A stretch of 64,000 nucleotides of DNA from Rheinheimera sp. 1928-s (GCF_029269265.1 NZ_JARIXP010000002.1:352444-416443); one strand, 5' to 3'. Numbered from the stretch's first letter, positions 36,483 to 46,291 are shown. Numbers and translations are program-made. The notes: a model not told the origin generated them from the sequence alone.

Positions 36483-36992
36483 TTATTCCGCCTTCCCCTC
36501 TGGCGCCGTAGCAAACTTAAGCGGCAAACCCGCATCCTGTTTTACCTGCTCAATCACCACATAAGTATGAGTCTGTAACACACCAGGCAAATCCACAATC
36601 AAGCCCAATACCCCGCGGTATGCCTCCATACTGGATAAACGTAGTTTCAGCAGATAATCAAAACCACCGGCTACCATATGACACTCCGCCACTTGTGGGA
36701 TTTTAACCACAGCATCACGAAACTGATCAAAGACTGCGCCTGTGGTTCTATCCAGCGTCACCTGAATAAAAGCTGCAGTGCCAAAACCCAATTTGCTGGC
36801 GTTTAAACGGGCGCCATACCCCTCAATAAAACCGTCCTGCTCCAGCTTGCGAACCCTGTCTATACAAGGGCTTGGGCTTAAGTTGACCTTTTTTGCCAGT
36901 TCGACATTAGAAATACGGCCATCTTTTTGTAGCGTGTCTAGAATTGTCATGTCGATACGGTCAGGCAACCGGCCTTTGGCACTTTGAGTCAT
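36483..36992 (-). CDS. Lrp/AsnC-family regulator, probable activator of putA
   Basis: A 169-residue Lrp-type protein: N-terminal HTH (DRIDMTILDTLQKDGRISNV, LAKKVNLSPSPCIDRVRKLE) and C-terminal RAM ligand-binding domain (GFGTAAFIQVTLDRT to LPGVLQTHTYVVIEQV). It is divergent from putA over 134 bases. Because the PutA here lacks its own ribbon-helix-helix DNA-binding domain, a separate Lrp-type regulator (PutR-like) is expected; proline is the likely effector. A GC-rich repeat lies just after its stop. Confidence 0.9.
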   Translation of the reverse strand: MTQSAKGRLPDRIDMTILDTLQKDGRISNVELAKKVNLSPSPCIDRVRKLEQDGFIEGYGARLNASKLGFGTAAFIQVTLDRTTGAVFDQFRDAVVKIPQVAECHMVAGGFDYLLKLRLSSMEAYRGVLGLIVDLPGVLQTHTYVVIEQVKQDAGLPLKFATAPEGKAE

Positions 36993-37126
36993 GGCAGTAT
37001 TTTTTCTGGTTTTATGATTTATAAACCGAATTATATAAGGTTAGTTTGAAAAAGAAACCACCAAATAGGGCTGCGCTTTCACTAAAATGCAGCATAATTT
37101 TTTTCACTTCACTGGATTAAAACCCT

Positions 37127-40100
37127 ATGTTATTCCAAGGCCAATTGACCACCAGTCATGCTATTCGTCAAACCATGCGCGACCACTACCGTGCTGATGA
37201 AGATCAGGTACTCAACAACTTATTACCTATTGCTGATATTGGCCCTGCAGCGCGCAGCCGTGCCTGGGAAAAAGCCCGTCAGTTGGTGGTGAATATCCGT
37301 GAAGCTCAGGTCGGTAAAGGGGGTGTAGACGCGCTGCTGAACGAGTTTTCGTTGTCGACCGAAGAAGGTTTAGTGCTGATGTGTTTAGCCGAAGCCTTAT
37401 TGCGTGTACCAGACAAACATACGGCCGACCTGCTTATTCGCGACAAGTTATCCAACGGGGATTGGAGCTCGCATTTAGGCAATAGCGAATCTTTATTTGT
37501 GAATATCTCGGCCTGGGGTTTATTGCTGACTGGCAAGCTGGTGAATTACAGCGACGATCAGAAAAAAGCTCAGTTTGGTTTATTAAAACGTACCTGTGGC
37601 CGTATGGGCGAGCCGGTGATCCGTCAGGCTGTGCGTTATGCAATGCAAATTATGGGCACCCAGTTTGTGATGGGCACCAGTATTGAAAAAGCCGTGGAAC
37701 GTGCGATAGAGCTGGAAAGCAAAGGTTTTACTTATTCCTACGATATGTTGGGTGAAGGCGCCCGCACTATGGACGATGCCAACCGTTATTTCGACAGCTA
37801 CATGATGGCGATTAAAGTCATAGGCACTGCTGCGAAAAAACGTGGTCCATTAAAAAGCCCTGGCATATCCGTTAAATTATCCGCCATTCACCCACGTTAC
37901 GAATTTACCCATCGCGACCGGGTGATCAATGAATTAGTACCGCGCTTAAAGCAACTGGCCATAGCCGCCAAAGCCTATGACATCAGCTTTACTGTGGATG
38001 CAGAAGAAGCCGACCGTTTAGATTTATCTTTGGATATTATCGAAGCTGTATTCTCAGATCCGGAATTAAACGGCTGGGAAGGTTTTGGTTTAGCCGTTCA
38101 GGCCTACTCCAAACGTGGCTTGTTTGTCATTGAATGGCTGCGTGAGCTGACGGTGAAAGTTGGCCGCAAAATGATGGTACGTCTGGTGAAAGGCGCCTAC
38201 TGGGATACTGAAGTTAAAGTTAGCCAGACCGAAGGTTTAAGTGACTTCCCGGTATTTAGCCGTAAGCCATCGACCGATGTGTCTTATCAGGCTTGTGCTA
38301 AAAAGATGCTGGAATACCGCGACAGTATCTACCCTATGTTCGCCACCCACAACGCCTACACTGTTGCCACTATTTTAGAAATGGCGCCGGATCGCACTGG
38401 TTATGAGTTCCAGCGTTTACACGGTATGGGTGATGCATTGTTCGACCAGGTGGTGGCGGATGACAAAGTGCCTTGTCGTATTTATGCCCCTGTCGGTGAA
38501 CACTCAGACCTGCTGGCCTATTTGGTGCGTCGTTTATTAGAAAACGGTGCTAACAGCTCTTTTGTAAACAACATTGTGGATGAAAACATTCCGGTTGAAT
38601 CTTTATTAAAAGATCCGGTAGAAACAGTGCGCGCATGGAACAAAAAACGGAACAATTCTATTCCGCTGCCTGCCCAGCTTTACGGTGCCAGCCGTCTGAA
38701 CTCCCAAGGTCAGGATTTTACTGATGTGGATCAGATGACTGCGATGCGCGAGGCCATGGACAAATGGCTGGCTTCGGTCAGTCAGATTGAAGTACCGGCA
38801 GGGGCTTCTGCAGTGACTAACCCGGCTAATACCAACGAAGTGATAGGTTTCCACTACCACAGCACACCAGAACAAATGCAACAGGCTGTCACTTTAGCCG
38901 AAGCCGCTTTCCCGGCCTGGTCTGCCACTGCAGTGACAGAACGTGCAGCGCTTTTAATCAAATTGGCTGATCAACTGGAGTTACACCGCGACGAATTACT
39001 GGCTTTATGTATTAAAGAAGCTGGTAAAACTGTCGGCGACAGCATGGCTGAAGTACGTGAAGCTGTGGACTTCTGCCGTTATTACGCTGCAGAAGCAAGC
39101 GCGAAAATGCAGGAATCTAAAGCCCGTGGTGTCGTGCTTTGTATCAGCCCATGGAACTTCCCTTTAGCTATTTTCTTAGGCCAGGTTAGTGCAGCTTTAG
39201 TAGCTGGTAATACCGTTGTGGCTAAGCCTGCAGAACAAACCAGTTTAATTGCAGTACGCACCGTTGAGCTGATGAAAACCGCTGGTTTTCCTGACCATGT
39301 AGTGCAATTGGTGATAGCACCGGGCCGCGAGGTAGGTGAGCATGTGGTCCCCGATCCACGCCTTCAAGCTGTGATGTTTACCGGTTCTACTGAAACCGGT
39401 GCCTGGATTGCCCGCAAACTGGCCGAACGTGGTGGTGAGCCAGTGCCGCTAATTGCCGAAACAGGTGGTCAGAATTGTATGATTGTTGACTCCACAGCTT
39501 TGCCTGAGCAAGTGGTGGATGACGTAATCTCTTCTGGTTTCCAAAGCGCTGGCCAACGTTGTTCTGCACTTAGAGTCTTGTTCCTGCAAGAAGATGTGGC
39601 CGATAAAATCATCACCATGATCAAAGGCGCAATGAAAGAGTTGCATGTGGGCGATCCGGCCTGGTTAAGCACTGACTTAGGTCCTGTGATCGATCCAAAA
39701 GCCTTAGAACGCTTAAACCAGCACGTGCAGTATCTGGAAGGCAAAGCCACCTTGCATTATGTCTGTGACGCGCCGTCTCCTGGAGCTCACAACTTCTTTG
39801 CACCACGTTTATATGAAATCAGCAGTCTGAATTTGCTGGAACGTGAAGTTTTTGGCCCTGTGGTGCATATCATCCGCTTTAAAGCTGAAGAACTGGATAA
39901 AGTTATCCAGCAAATTAATGCGACAGGCTATGGTTTGACTACCGGCATTCACAGCCGTATTGCTCAGACGACGATGAAAGTCGCCAGCGAAATCAAAGCA
40001 GGTAACATCTATGTGAACCGCAATATGATTGGTGCTGTGGTCGGTGTTCAGCCATTTGGTGGCCGTGGTTTATCTGGTACTGGCCCTAAAGCCGGTGGCC

Positions 40101-40900
40101 CGTTTTACTTAAGCCGTCTGGTAAAAGAACATGAATTACAGGCCCCTGCTTTAGATGCTGCTGTGCAACAGCAGTTAGAAGCGGCCAGCGGTTTTGATGC
40201 GCAGCTGAATACTCAACTACAGCAAATGGCTGTGGCTCAGGTGGCATGGCTGAATCAAAACGTCACCAACAGAGGTTCTGTGTTACGTCGTTTTATCGCT
40301 CAGTTAGCAGGTAATAAACTGGTATCAGAGCAAGAACACGACTTAAACGACGTGATCACCGCCGCCCGTGAACAGCTGCTGTTTATCGAAAAAGAGCTGG
40401 CTCAGCCTATTACTTTACCAGGACCTACAGGTGAATCTAACCAATTGCATCTGGAAGCCAAAGGTGTGGTGGCGCTTATTCGCAATGAGCACAGCAGCTT
40501 CCAGCATTGGATGCTGGCGTTAATCACGGCTCTGGTATCAGGTAATGCAGTGGTCAGTACTGCAGGCGAAGCTCAGTACGCTGAAATGGATACCTGCCGT
40601 AAGTTGTTACTGCAGGCTGGTTTACCAGCGAACTTGTTCCATTGGGTAAAGCTGTCATCCTTAAAAGCAGTGTTAGCGCACCCAACACTGGCAACAGCTG
40701 TGATTGAAGGCACGAACCCACTGAAAGCTTTATCCGCCCGGTGGATAGCAGCCCGTGATGGCGCTATCAGTGCTTTAGTCACCAGCCCTGCCGATCATCA
40801 GTTGCTGCACCGTTTAGTGACAGAAAAAACTGTCACTATCAATACCACAGCTGCCGGTGGTAACGCTTCGTTAATGACGATGACTGACGATCTGAGTTAA
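37127..40900 (+). CDS. putA: Bifunctional proline dehydrogenase / glutamate-5-semialdehyde dehydrogenase PutA
   Basis: A 1257-residue enzyme that oxidises proline to glutamate with FAD and NAD+. The proline dehydrogenase barrel lies at about residues 190-510 (SVKLSAIHPRYEFTHRDRV, YSKRGLFVIEWL, RLVKGAYWDTEVK, FATHNAYTVA, FQRLHGMGDALFD). The aldehyde dehydrogenase domain follows (residues about 580-1010; PWNFPLAIFLGQVSAALVAG, catalytic Cys in SAGQRCSALR). A C-terminal domain with a second aldehyde-dehydrogenase-like fold completes it. The N-terminus starts directly with the PutA arm, without the ribbon-helix-helix DNA-binding domain found in enterobacterial PutA. Confidence 0.96.
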   Translation: MLFQGQLTTSHAIRQTMRDHYRADEDQVLNNLLPIADIGPAARSRAWEKARQLVVNIREAQVGKGGVDALLNEFSLSTEEGLVLMCLAEALLRVPDKHTADLLIRDKLSNGDWSSHLGNSESLFVNISAWGLLLTGKLVNYSDDQKKAQFGLLKRTCGRMGEPVIRQAVRYAMQIMGTQFVMGTSIEKAVERAIELESKGFTYSYDMLGEGARTMDDANRYFDSYMMAIKVIGTAAKKRGPLKSPGISVKLSAIHPRYEFTHRDRVINELVPRLKQLAIAAKAYDISFTVDAEEADRLDLSLDIIEAVFSDPELNGWEGFGLAVQAYSKRGLFVIEWLRELTVKVGRKMMVRLVKGAYWDTEVKVSQTEGLSDFPVFSRKPSTDVSYQACAKKMLEYRDSIYPMFATHNAYTVATILEMAPDRTGYEFQRLHGMGDALFDQVVADDKVPCRIYAPVGEHSDLLAYLVRRLLENGANSSFVNNIVDENIPVESLLKDPVETVRAWNKKRNNSIPLPAQLYGASRLNSQGQDFTDVDQMTAMREAMDKWLASVSQIEVPAGASAVTNPANTNEVIGFHYHSTPEQMQQAVTLAEAAFPAWSATAVTERAALLIKLADQLELHRDELLALCIKEAGKTVGDSMAEVREAVDFCRYYAAEASAKMQESKARGVVLCISPWNFPLAIFLGQVSAALVAGNTVVAKPAEQTSLIAVRTVELMKTAGFPDHVVQLVIAPGREVGEHVVPDPRLQAVMFTGSTETGAWIARKLAERGGEPVPLIAETGGQNCMIVDSTALPEQVVDDVISSGFQSAGQRCSALRVLFLQEDVADKIITMIKGAMKELHVGDPAWLSTDLGPVIDPKALERLNQHVQYLEGKATLHYVCDAPSPGAHNFFAPRLYEISSLNLLEREVFGPVVHIIRFKAEELDKVIQQINATGYGLTTGIHSRIAQTTMKVASEIKAGNIYVNRNMIGAVVGVQPFGGRGLSGTGPKAGGPFYLSRLVKEHELQAPALDAAVQQQLEAASGFDAQLNTQLQQMAVAQVAWLNQNVTNRGSVLRRFIAQLAGNKLVSEQEHDLNDVITAAREQLLFIEKELAQPITLPGPTGESNQLHLEAKGVVALIRNEHSSFQHWMLALITALVSGNAVVSTAGEAQYAEMDTCRKLLLQAGLPANLFHWVKLSSLKAVLAHPTLATAVIEGTNPLKALSARWIAARDGAISALVTSPADHQLLHRLVTEKTVTINTTAAGGNASLMTMTDDLS

Positions 40901-40916
40901 AACTTCAGCAATAAAC

Positions 40917-41018
40917 CGTCGCAACAACGTTCCTGACAGTTGCGACATACCGTCCCTCCATGGACATCGTCGCAACAACGTTCCTGACAGTTGCGACATA
41001 CCGTCCCTCCATGGACAT
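40917..41018. repeat. Perfect tandem repeat of 2 x 51 bases after putA
   Basis: Two identical 51-base units, 40917-40967 and 40968-41018. On the minus strand each reads ATGTCCATGGAGGGACGGTA followed by a hairpin (GTCGCAAC with GTTGCGAC, 13-base loop). The first 21 bases differ by one base from the repeat at 16101-16180, and in both places the unit is a box plus an inverted repeat beside a terminator. Frames across it would encode MSMEGRYV repeats and are not genes. Confidence 0.9.
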
Positions 41019-41020
41019 AT

Positions 41021-41048
41021 AGCCCGCCTTGTTGCGGGCTTTTTTTTT
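41021..41048 (+). terminator. Terminator of putA
   Basis: AGCCCGC (41021-41027) pairs with GCGGGCT (41034-41040), then eight or more T. It lies directly after the tandem repeat. Confidence 0.92.
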
Positions 41049-41130
41049 GCTCGACAATGGTGTATCATTTTTTTCATATTTACACTTATTAGTGATTATC
41101 CGAATTTCGGCAATCACAGAGAGTCAGTCT

Positions 41131-42345
41131 ATGACAGCACCTGCTCAGCTTAAAGTTTTGTCTATTACCGAATTGCAGCCAGGCATGTACGTGGTTTCTG
41201 TGCATAAACAAAAAGGTACTGTTGAAATAAAGACCCAGGGCTGGGCCAGAACGGCGGCAGTGATCGAGCAACTGAAGAAAAAAGGCGTGCTGGAACTGGT
41301 AGTAGATTTAAGTAAAACTCTGGAACAGCCCAAAGTGGAAGCCGCTGCGCCATCAGAGCCTGTGCCAGCAGCGTCAACTGGCAGAACACGCGAAAAAGTC
41401 AGTTTTGAACAGGAACTGGGTCAGGCCAATGTCTTGTACCAACAAGCCAAAGGACTGCAGAAAAAAGCCTTTGCCGATATTCAGGCAGGGCGTGAGTTAA
41501 ATCTGCAGCCCTTTCAGGACTGTGCCACGGGTTTCATCGACTCGGTATTTCGTAATCAGGATGCTTTGCTCTGCATCAGCCGTATTCGGGAAAAAGATGC
41601 GTACCTGCTGGAGCACTCGGTCAATGTGTCTATTCTGATGACTATTTTTGCCAAGCAGATGAAATTTGATGAAGAGCTGATCCAACAACTAGCCACAGGT
41701 GCCTTATTACACGATATAGGCAAAATTCTGGTGCCGGACAGCATACTGAATAAACCCGGCAAACTGACTGAAGAAGAGTTTGGAGAAATGCGCCGCCATG
41801 TGGTGTACAGCAAAGAAATTCTGGACAGAATCCCTGGCTTAAGCCCCATCAGTATTGACGTGGCGGCCGTGCATCATGAACGACTGGATGGCAAAGGTTA
41901 TCCACATGGTTTAGCTGAGCAACAAATTTCGGTCTATGGCCGGATGATTTCGATAGTCGATACGTACGACGCCATTACTGCACAACGTTGCTACAAAGAA
42001 GGCCAGACTGGTATTTCGGCGCTGAAAATACTAAAACGCGAATCCCCCCAAAGTTTTGATCCTGTGCTTTTGGCCCAGTTTATTAAAGCCATAGCCATTC
42101 ACCCTGTAGGCACTTTAGTCAAACTGAGTAATGAAAAGCTGGGCATAGTGATTAAGTCCAATGAACTGGATCCACTGCGCCCTGTGATCAAGGTGTTTTA
42201 CAACTGTAAATTTAAACGTTATATCGAAGTATCTATGGTCGATTTAGCCAGTAATAAAGCAGATGTGGAAATTGAAGGTGCTGTAATGCCAGAAGATTTT
42301 GGCATTGATATCATTCGATTTTTCCGCCAGTCAGTGCTGGAGTAA
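41131..42345 (+). CDS. HD-GYP domain protein, probable cyclic-di-GMP phosphodiesterase
   Basis: A 404-residue cytoplasmic protein. An N-terminal DUF3391-like region (ITELQPGMYVVSVHKQKG) is followed by a linker and an HD-GYP domain at about residues 155-330. Key residues are all present: H of LLEHSVNV, HD in LLHDIGKI, HH in VHHERLDGKGYP (the GYP signature) and DTYDAI. The domain hydrolyses cyclic di-GMP to GMP in characterised members. I place the start at ATG 41131, since a longer frame would begin inside the putA terminator. It is a single-gene unit converging with the GspB/ExeA pair. Confidence 0.9.
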   Translation: MTAPAQLKVLSITELQPGMYVVSVHKQKGTVEIKTQGWARTAAVIEQLKKKGVLELVVDLSKTLEQPKVEAAAPSEPVPAASTGRTREKVSFEQELGQANVLYQQAKGLQKKAFADIQAGRELNLQPFQDCATGFIDSVFRNQDALLCISRIREKDAYLLEHSVNVSILMTIFAKQMKFDEELIQQLATGALLHDIGKILVPDSILNKPGKLTEEEFGEMRRHVVYSKEILDRIPGLSPISIDVAAVHHERLDGKGYPHGLAEQQISVYGRMISIVDTYDAITAQRCYKEGQTGISALKILKRESPQSFDPVLLAQFIKAIAIHPVGTLVKLSNEKLGIVIKSNELDPLRPVIKVFYNCKFKRYIEVSMVDLASNKADVEIEGAVMPEDFGIDIIRFFRQSVLE

Positions 42346-42353
42346 CAACGCCA

Positions 42354-43190
42354 CTAGCGGCGTTGATAACTCCAGTCTGCTAAGGCTTCAACACTAAACT
42401 GGGTTTGATTAAACTGCAGAACCACATACTGCGGCAATATCTCTTTCACCTGAATATCTGCCGTTACCCACTGACCTTGCTGTAAGTCTTTGCCATTCAC
42501 TTTGATCCAGCGCTGTTTAGCGTCCGTTGCATAGACATGGGCTTCAAAACGTAGCGAAGGTAACTGGCGCTGCAATAGATCATCCAACTGATTAATATCC
42601 ATAGCAGGCGCATCGTGGTAATTAATCTGTTGTTGACGTAGTTGCGAGCCATCAGCAGCTGCCAACGCTGATTCAAATTTTCCACGCAGCTCTGCCGACA
42701 CATCAGATTGCTCAAGCTCAGCTGCAGGCAAGAGTTCATCCACAGGGGTTAAGTCATCTTGCAGATCAGCTTCCTGCATTTGTTCAAAATCAACAAAGTC
42801 GTCATCCCTCTCGTCACCAATGGAACGGCCTAACACCTTCTCACCACGTTTGGCCGATACAACCAATTGCCGATCATCTTCCGGCACTTCTTCAAGCTGC
42901 ACTGGCTCTGCTGGCTTTAATAAGTCTGCCGCCAGCTGCAATTCCATCGCAATATCAGCCGCATTAGCAATGACAGGTGCCGCCTGAACCACAGGAGCAG
43001 CCACAGCTTCAGCAACGGCAGCTGGTTCTTTTTTGTTGAATTGATACTGACCAACAAAAAAGCCCAAAACCAAACCTAAAACCACTAACAAAATTAAAGC
43101 AACAATACGCCAGCCATGGCCTGATGCAGTCTGTTCTGCTGCCATCGGCACTTGCTGTTGTTGCTTTAACGCATCCATTAATAACGACAT
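42354..43190 (-). CDS. GspB-domain protein, putative type II secretion assembly partner of ExeA
   Basis: A 278-residue bitopic inner-membrane protein: short cytoplasmic N-terminus (MSLLMDALKQQQQ), membrane helix (IVALILLVVLGLVLGFFVG), a long acidic and alanine-rich periplasmic linker, and a C-terminal GspB domain (LRFEAHVYATDAKQRWIKVNG to LPQYVVLQFNQTQFSV). GspB works with GspA/ExeA to insert the secretin through peptidoglycan. It starts 9 bases after the ExeA-like gene. No other type II secretion gene is in the window. Confidence 0.85.
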   Translation of the reverse strand: MSLLMDALKQQQQVPMAAEQTASGHGWRIVALILLVVLGLVLGFFVGQYQFNKKEPAAVAEAVAAPVVQAAPVIANAADIAMELQLAADLLKPAEPVQLEEVPEDDRQLVVSAKRGEKVLGRSIGDERDDDFVDFEQMQEADLQDDLTPVDELLPAAELEQSDVSAELRGKFESALAAADGSQLRQQQINYHDAPAMDINQLDDLLQRQLPSLRFEAHVYATDAKQRWIKVNGKDLQQGQWVTADIQVKEILPQYVVLQFNQTQFSVEALADWSYQRR

Positions 43191-43199
43191 GACGGGTTC

Positions 43200-44108
43200 C
43201 TACCAAATTAACGCAGACAGCCCTGCACCTGCTCCTAAGGCCACTACAGTTAAAAGCGGCCATACCCATACTGGCCATGCCGCTTTTACTGGTTGAGGTT
43301 TGATCGCCAGCACTTCAGAAGCGGCCTGACTGACCAGGCCAGCATCAATTAATGCCTTTTGCTGACTATACCCCCCTAACATAGCGCGGTCGCAGATTAA
43401 ATTGAGTAGACGCGGAATACCACCTGATAATAAAAATAATTTTTTCACCGCAGAAGATGTAAACACAGGGCGACTACAACCTGCTACCTGCAAACGGTAA
43501 CTGATGTACTGCTGCACTTCCTGTTCAGTCAAAGGCATTAAGTGATAACGGGCGGTAATACGTTGTGCCAACTGGCGTAAATCCTGGCGCTGCAATAGTT
43601 GTTGTAACTCAGGCTGGCCTATCAAAATCACCTGCAACAGCTTTTTGGTATTGGTTTCTAAGTTGGTGAGCAAGCGCAGCTGTTCCAGTACAGCGGGTTG
43701 TAAATGCTGAGCTTCGTCGATAATCAAAATGGTATTTTTACCAGCCTGATGGTTTTTCGTCAGACGGTTGGTAATTTTGTCGGTCAGCATTTTTAAGCTG
43801 GCATCAGATTTTTTGTAGCGGATTTTTAGCTGATCACAAATAGCGGCCAGCAGTTCCAGCTCGTTTAAAGTGGGATTTAAGATAAAAGCCACTTCGGTTT
43901 GATCGGTCAGTTCCTGCAATAAACAACGTGATACTGTAGTTTTGCCAGTACCCACTTCGCCGGTCAGCAGCACAAAGCCACCGGCCTCGCCTAAGCCATA
44001 ACGCAAATGCGCCAAAGCTTCAGCATGACGAGGACTTAAAAAGAGAAAGTCAGGGTTTGGCGCTATAGAAAAAGGCTGACTGGTTAAACCGAAAAATCCG
44101 GTGTACAT
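43200..44108 (-). CDS. ExeA/GspA-like AAA ATPase with C-terminal membrane helix
   Basis: A 302-residue AAA protein. The N-terminal MYTGFFGLTSQPFSIAPNP is the hallmark of the ExeA/MSHA MshM family. Walker A is LLTGEVGTGKTTVSRCL (about residue 45), Walker B ILIIDEAQHL (about residue 127), and a membrane helix ends the protein (WPLLTVVALGAGAGLSALIW). Full-length ExeA continues into a periplasmic peptidoglycan-binding domain, which is missing here, so the peptidoglycan role may lie with another protein. An MSHA-type MshM identity is the alternative. It is in an operon with the GspB protein. Confidence 0.85.
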   Translation of the reverse strand: MYTGFFGLTSQPFSIAPNPDFLFLSPRHAEALAHLRYGLGEAGGFVLLTGEVGTGKTTVSRCLLQELTDQTEVAFILNPTLNELELLAAICDQLKIRYKKSDASLKMLTDKITNRLTKNHQAGKNTILIIDEAQHLQPAVLEQLRLLTNLETNTKKLLQVILIGQPELQQLLQRQDLRQLAQRITARYHLMPLTEQEVQQYISYRLQVAGCSRPVFTSSAVKKLFLLSGGIPRLLNLICDRAMLGGYSQQKALIDAGLVSQAASEVLAIKPQPVKAAWPVWVWPLLTVVALGAGAGLSALIW

Positions 44109-44184
44109 AAGCTTCCTGATGCTGAGTTAGGGCGACAATTGTAAGCAAGGCGTTATAATGGCAAAAAAACAGACTGCATGAAAG

Positions 44185-44247
44185 CATTGAAAACTTATCT
44201 TGTAGGTGGAGCAGGCATACATTGAAAATTTATCTTGTGGGCGGAGC
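44185..44247 (+). repeat. Imperfect direct duplication of the cca start
   Basis: Two 28-base copies at 44185-44212 and 44220-44247, 35 bases apart, with three mismatches. The second copy is the start of cca. The first follows an ATG (44178) and would read [12 protein letters not shown] before a stop. In that reading two of the three differences are synonymous. The offset is not a multiple of three, so it is not a simple in-frame extension. Confidence 0.8.
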
Positions 44248-45466
44248 TGTTCGCGACGAGTTGTTGGGCTACCCGGCATTGGACCAGGACTGGTTGGTGG
44301 TCGGTGCTACACCTGAACAATTACTGGGGTTGGGTTATCAGGCTGTGGGTAAAGACTTCCCGGTATTTTTGCATCCAAAAACCAAGCAGGAATACGCTTT
44401 GGCCCGCACAGAGCGTAAGCAAGGCCAAGGCTATACGGGGTTTGCCTGCTATTTTGCAGAGGACGTCACCTTAGAGCAGGATTTACAGCGTCGAGATTTA
44501 ACTATCAATGCGATCGCCAAAGATGATACTGGCCAGCTGCACGACCCTTATAGTGGTGTGGCCGATATCAAGGCAAAAATTCTGCGCCATGTCTCCCCTG
44601 CGTTTAGTGAAGACCCACTGCGGGTATTAAGGGTGGCGCGTTTTTATGCCCGCTATTTTCATTTAGGTTTTACCGTTGCCGCTGAAACTTTGCAGTTAAT
44701 GACACAACTGAGCAACAGTGGTGAGCTGCAGCATTTAACCGCAGAGCGGGTTTGGCAGGAAACGGCTCGCGCTTTAACAGAACAAGACCCACAAGCTTAT
44801 TTTGAATTGCTGCACAGTTGCGGCGCGTTAAAGGTATTGATGGCAGAACTGGATCAGCTGTGGGGAGTACCAAATCCAGAAAAGTGGCATCCGGAAATAG
44901 ACACCGGTATCCATTGTATGCTGGTACTGAAACAAGCGGCTTTATTGTCTGACCGGTTGGATGTGCGTTTTGCCGCACTTTGTCATGATCTGGGTAAAGG
45001 CATCACAGATCCGGCGTTATGGCCAAAACATCATGGCCATGAACACAGCGGTTTACCTTTAGTGCAGGAGCTTTGCAGCCGTATTCGTGTGCCCAACGAC
45101 TGCCGTGATTTGGCGTTATTGGCCTGTGAATATCATCAGTTGCTGCACAAAGCTTTTGAGCTTCGCCCTGCCACAGTACAAAAGTTATTTGATGGCATAG
45201 ATTTATGGCGCAAACCCGAACGTCTGGATTTATTGTTGCTGTGTGCCATAGCCGATTTACGCGGCCGTACTGGCTTTGAACAGGCCGATTACCCACAAGC
45301 GGATTATTTACGTCAGCTTGCAGTAGCAGCTCGTGCTACTGATGTGAAAGCTATAGTGGCTTTGGGTTTAAAAGGTGAAGCTATTAAACTGGAGGTTGCT
45401 AAGGCACGGCTTGAGGCGATTAGCGCAGCTAAACAGCAGTGGCAGGAGCAACATCCGGCCAGTTAA
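44222..45466 (+). CDS. cca: Multifunctional CCA tRNA nucleotidyltransferase
   Basis: A 414-residue enzyme that builds or repairs the CCA end of tRNAs. Class II head motifs are present ([38 protein letters not shown]), followed by the arginine-rich neck and an HD domain ([11 protein letters not shown], near residue 255) that gives the phosphatase/phosphodiesterase activities. The start is TTG 44222 with GGTGGAG about 13 bases upstream. A decoy start with a duplicated beginning sits just before it. The 3' end overlaps the convergent folK gene by 38 bases. Confidence 0.93.
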   Translation: MKIYLVGGAVRDELLGYPALDQDWLVVGATPEQLLGLGYQAVGKDFPVFLHPKTKQEYALARTERKQGQGYTGFACYFAEDVTLEQDLQRRDLTINAIAKDDTGQLHDPYSGVADIKAKILRHVSPAFSEDPLRVLRVARFYARYFHLGFTVAAETLQLMTQLSNSGELQHLTAERVWQETARALTEQDPQAYFELLHSCGALKVLMAELDQLWGVPNPEKWHPEIDTGIHCMLVLKQAALLSDRLDVRFAALCHDLGKGITDPALWPKHHGHEHSGLPLVQELCSRIRVPNDCRDLALLACEYHQLLHKAFELRPATVQKLFDGIDLWRKPERLDLLLLCAIADLRGRTGFEQADYPQADYLRQLAVAARATDVKAIVALGLKGEAIKLEVAKARLEAISAAKQQWQEQHPAS

Positions 45467-45938
45467 AAGCCACTTGCCACAGCTTTTGTGGCTCTTGATA
45501 CTGCTGCCACATCTGCTGATAGTTTTGGCCTGTCAGCGGATGAACCTGCTCTGGTGCAAGTTGTGATAATGGCAACAACACAAAGGCGTTTTTAGTAATT
45601 TCATCGCGCGGTAATTCAACTGGTTCTTTGCACACGAATTGATCGTAAGTCAGTAAATCCAGATCGAGCCGTTTGCCACAAAACTTAGGGGATTTCGCAG
45701 GGCGGCCATATTTTTGCTCTATCGCCTTAAAAGCCGCCACACAGTCGGCCACAGATAAATCGGTGTTGGCTTCAGCCACCAGATTATAAAAAGCATCACC
45801 ATCAAACCCTACAGCTTCGCTTTCATACACTGCAGAGCAGCGAATTTCACCGAATAATGCAGACAGCTCCAGATAAGCAGCGCTGATATGCAGATCCCGC
45901 TCTATATTGCTGCCAATACTGATATAAATCAGCGCCAT
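45429..45938 (-). CDS. folK: 2-amino-4-hydroxy-6-hydroxymethyldihydropteridine pyrophosphokinase
   Basis: A 169-residue folate-pathway kinase. The N-terminal [11 protein letters not shown] and the signature [11 protein letters not shown] (about residue 95; two metal-binding Asp) are present, as is [20 protein letters not shown]. Its start overlaps the last base of the folB stop, so the two are coupled. The 3' end overlaps cca on the other strand. Confidence 0.94.
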   Translation of the reverse strand: MALIYISIGSNIERDLHISAAYLELSALFGEIRCSAVYESEAVGFDGDAFYNLVAEANTDLSVADCVAAFKAIEQKYGRPAKSPKFCGKRLDLDLLTYDQFVCKEPVELPRDEITKNAFVLLPLSQLAPEQVHPLTGQNYQQMWQQYQEPQKLWQVAFNWPDVAPATAV

Positions 45939-46291
45939 TACCAGCTTCCACGCAGTATAGAGACACCGACACTGGCAGCAGCAGGCACAGCAGCAGGCTT
46001 GGCAATAGTGACTTTAACCGCTTTAGTCGGAAATTTTTCCAGTACCATAGATGCCACTTTTTCAGCAACAGTTTCAATTAATTCATGAGGTTGCTGACAC
46101 AGTTCTGTGATAGCAGTACAAACAGCGCTGTAATCGAGGGTATATTGCAAATCGTCAGTGGCAGCGGCCTGGCGGATATCGGTAGCGAGCTCCAAATCAA
46201 ACTCCAGCGTCTGTTGTATGGCTTTTTCCCACTCATACACACCTATTACTGTTTGAACCTTGAACTGTTTGATAAAAACTATATCCGTCAT
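45938..46291 (-). CDS. folB: Dihydroneopterin aldolase
   Basis: A 117-residue enzyme that cleaves 7,8-dihydroneopterin in folate synthesis. Typical segments: IKQFKVQTVIGVYEWEKAIQQ (N-terminal Glu of the active site), LDYSAVCTAITELC and VKVTIAKPAAVPAAASVGVSI (C-terminal part with the conserved Lys). The length is standard. It leads the folB-folK pair and is divergent from plsY, as is common. Confidence 0.94.
   Translation of the reverse strand: MTDIVFIKQFKVQTVIGVYEWEKAIQQTLEFDLELATDIRQAAATDDLQYTLDYSAVCTAITELCQQPHELIETVAEKVASMVLEKFPTKAVKVTIAKPAAVPAAASVGVSILRGSW

Noticed and set aside
40871-41117. ORFs with repeated MSMEGRYV peptides
   Set aside because: They are translations of the 51-base tandem repeat and its terminator.
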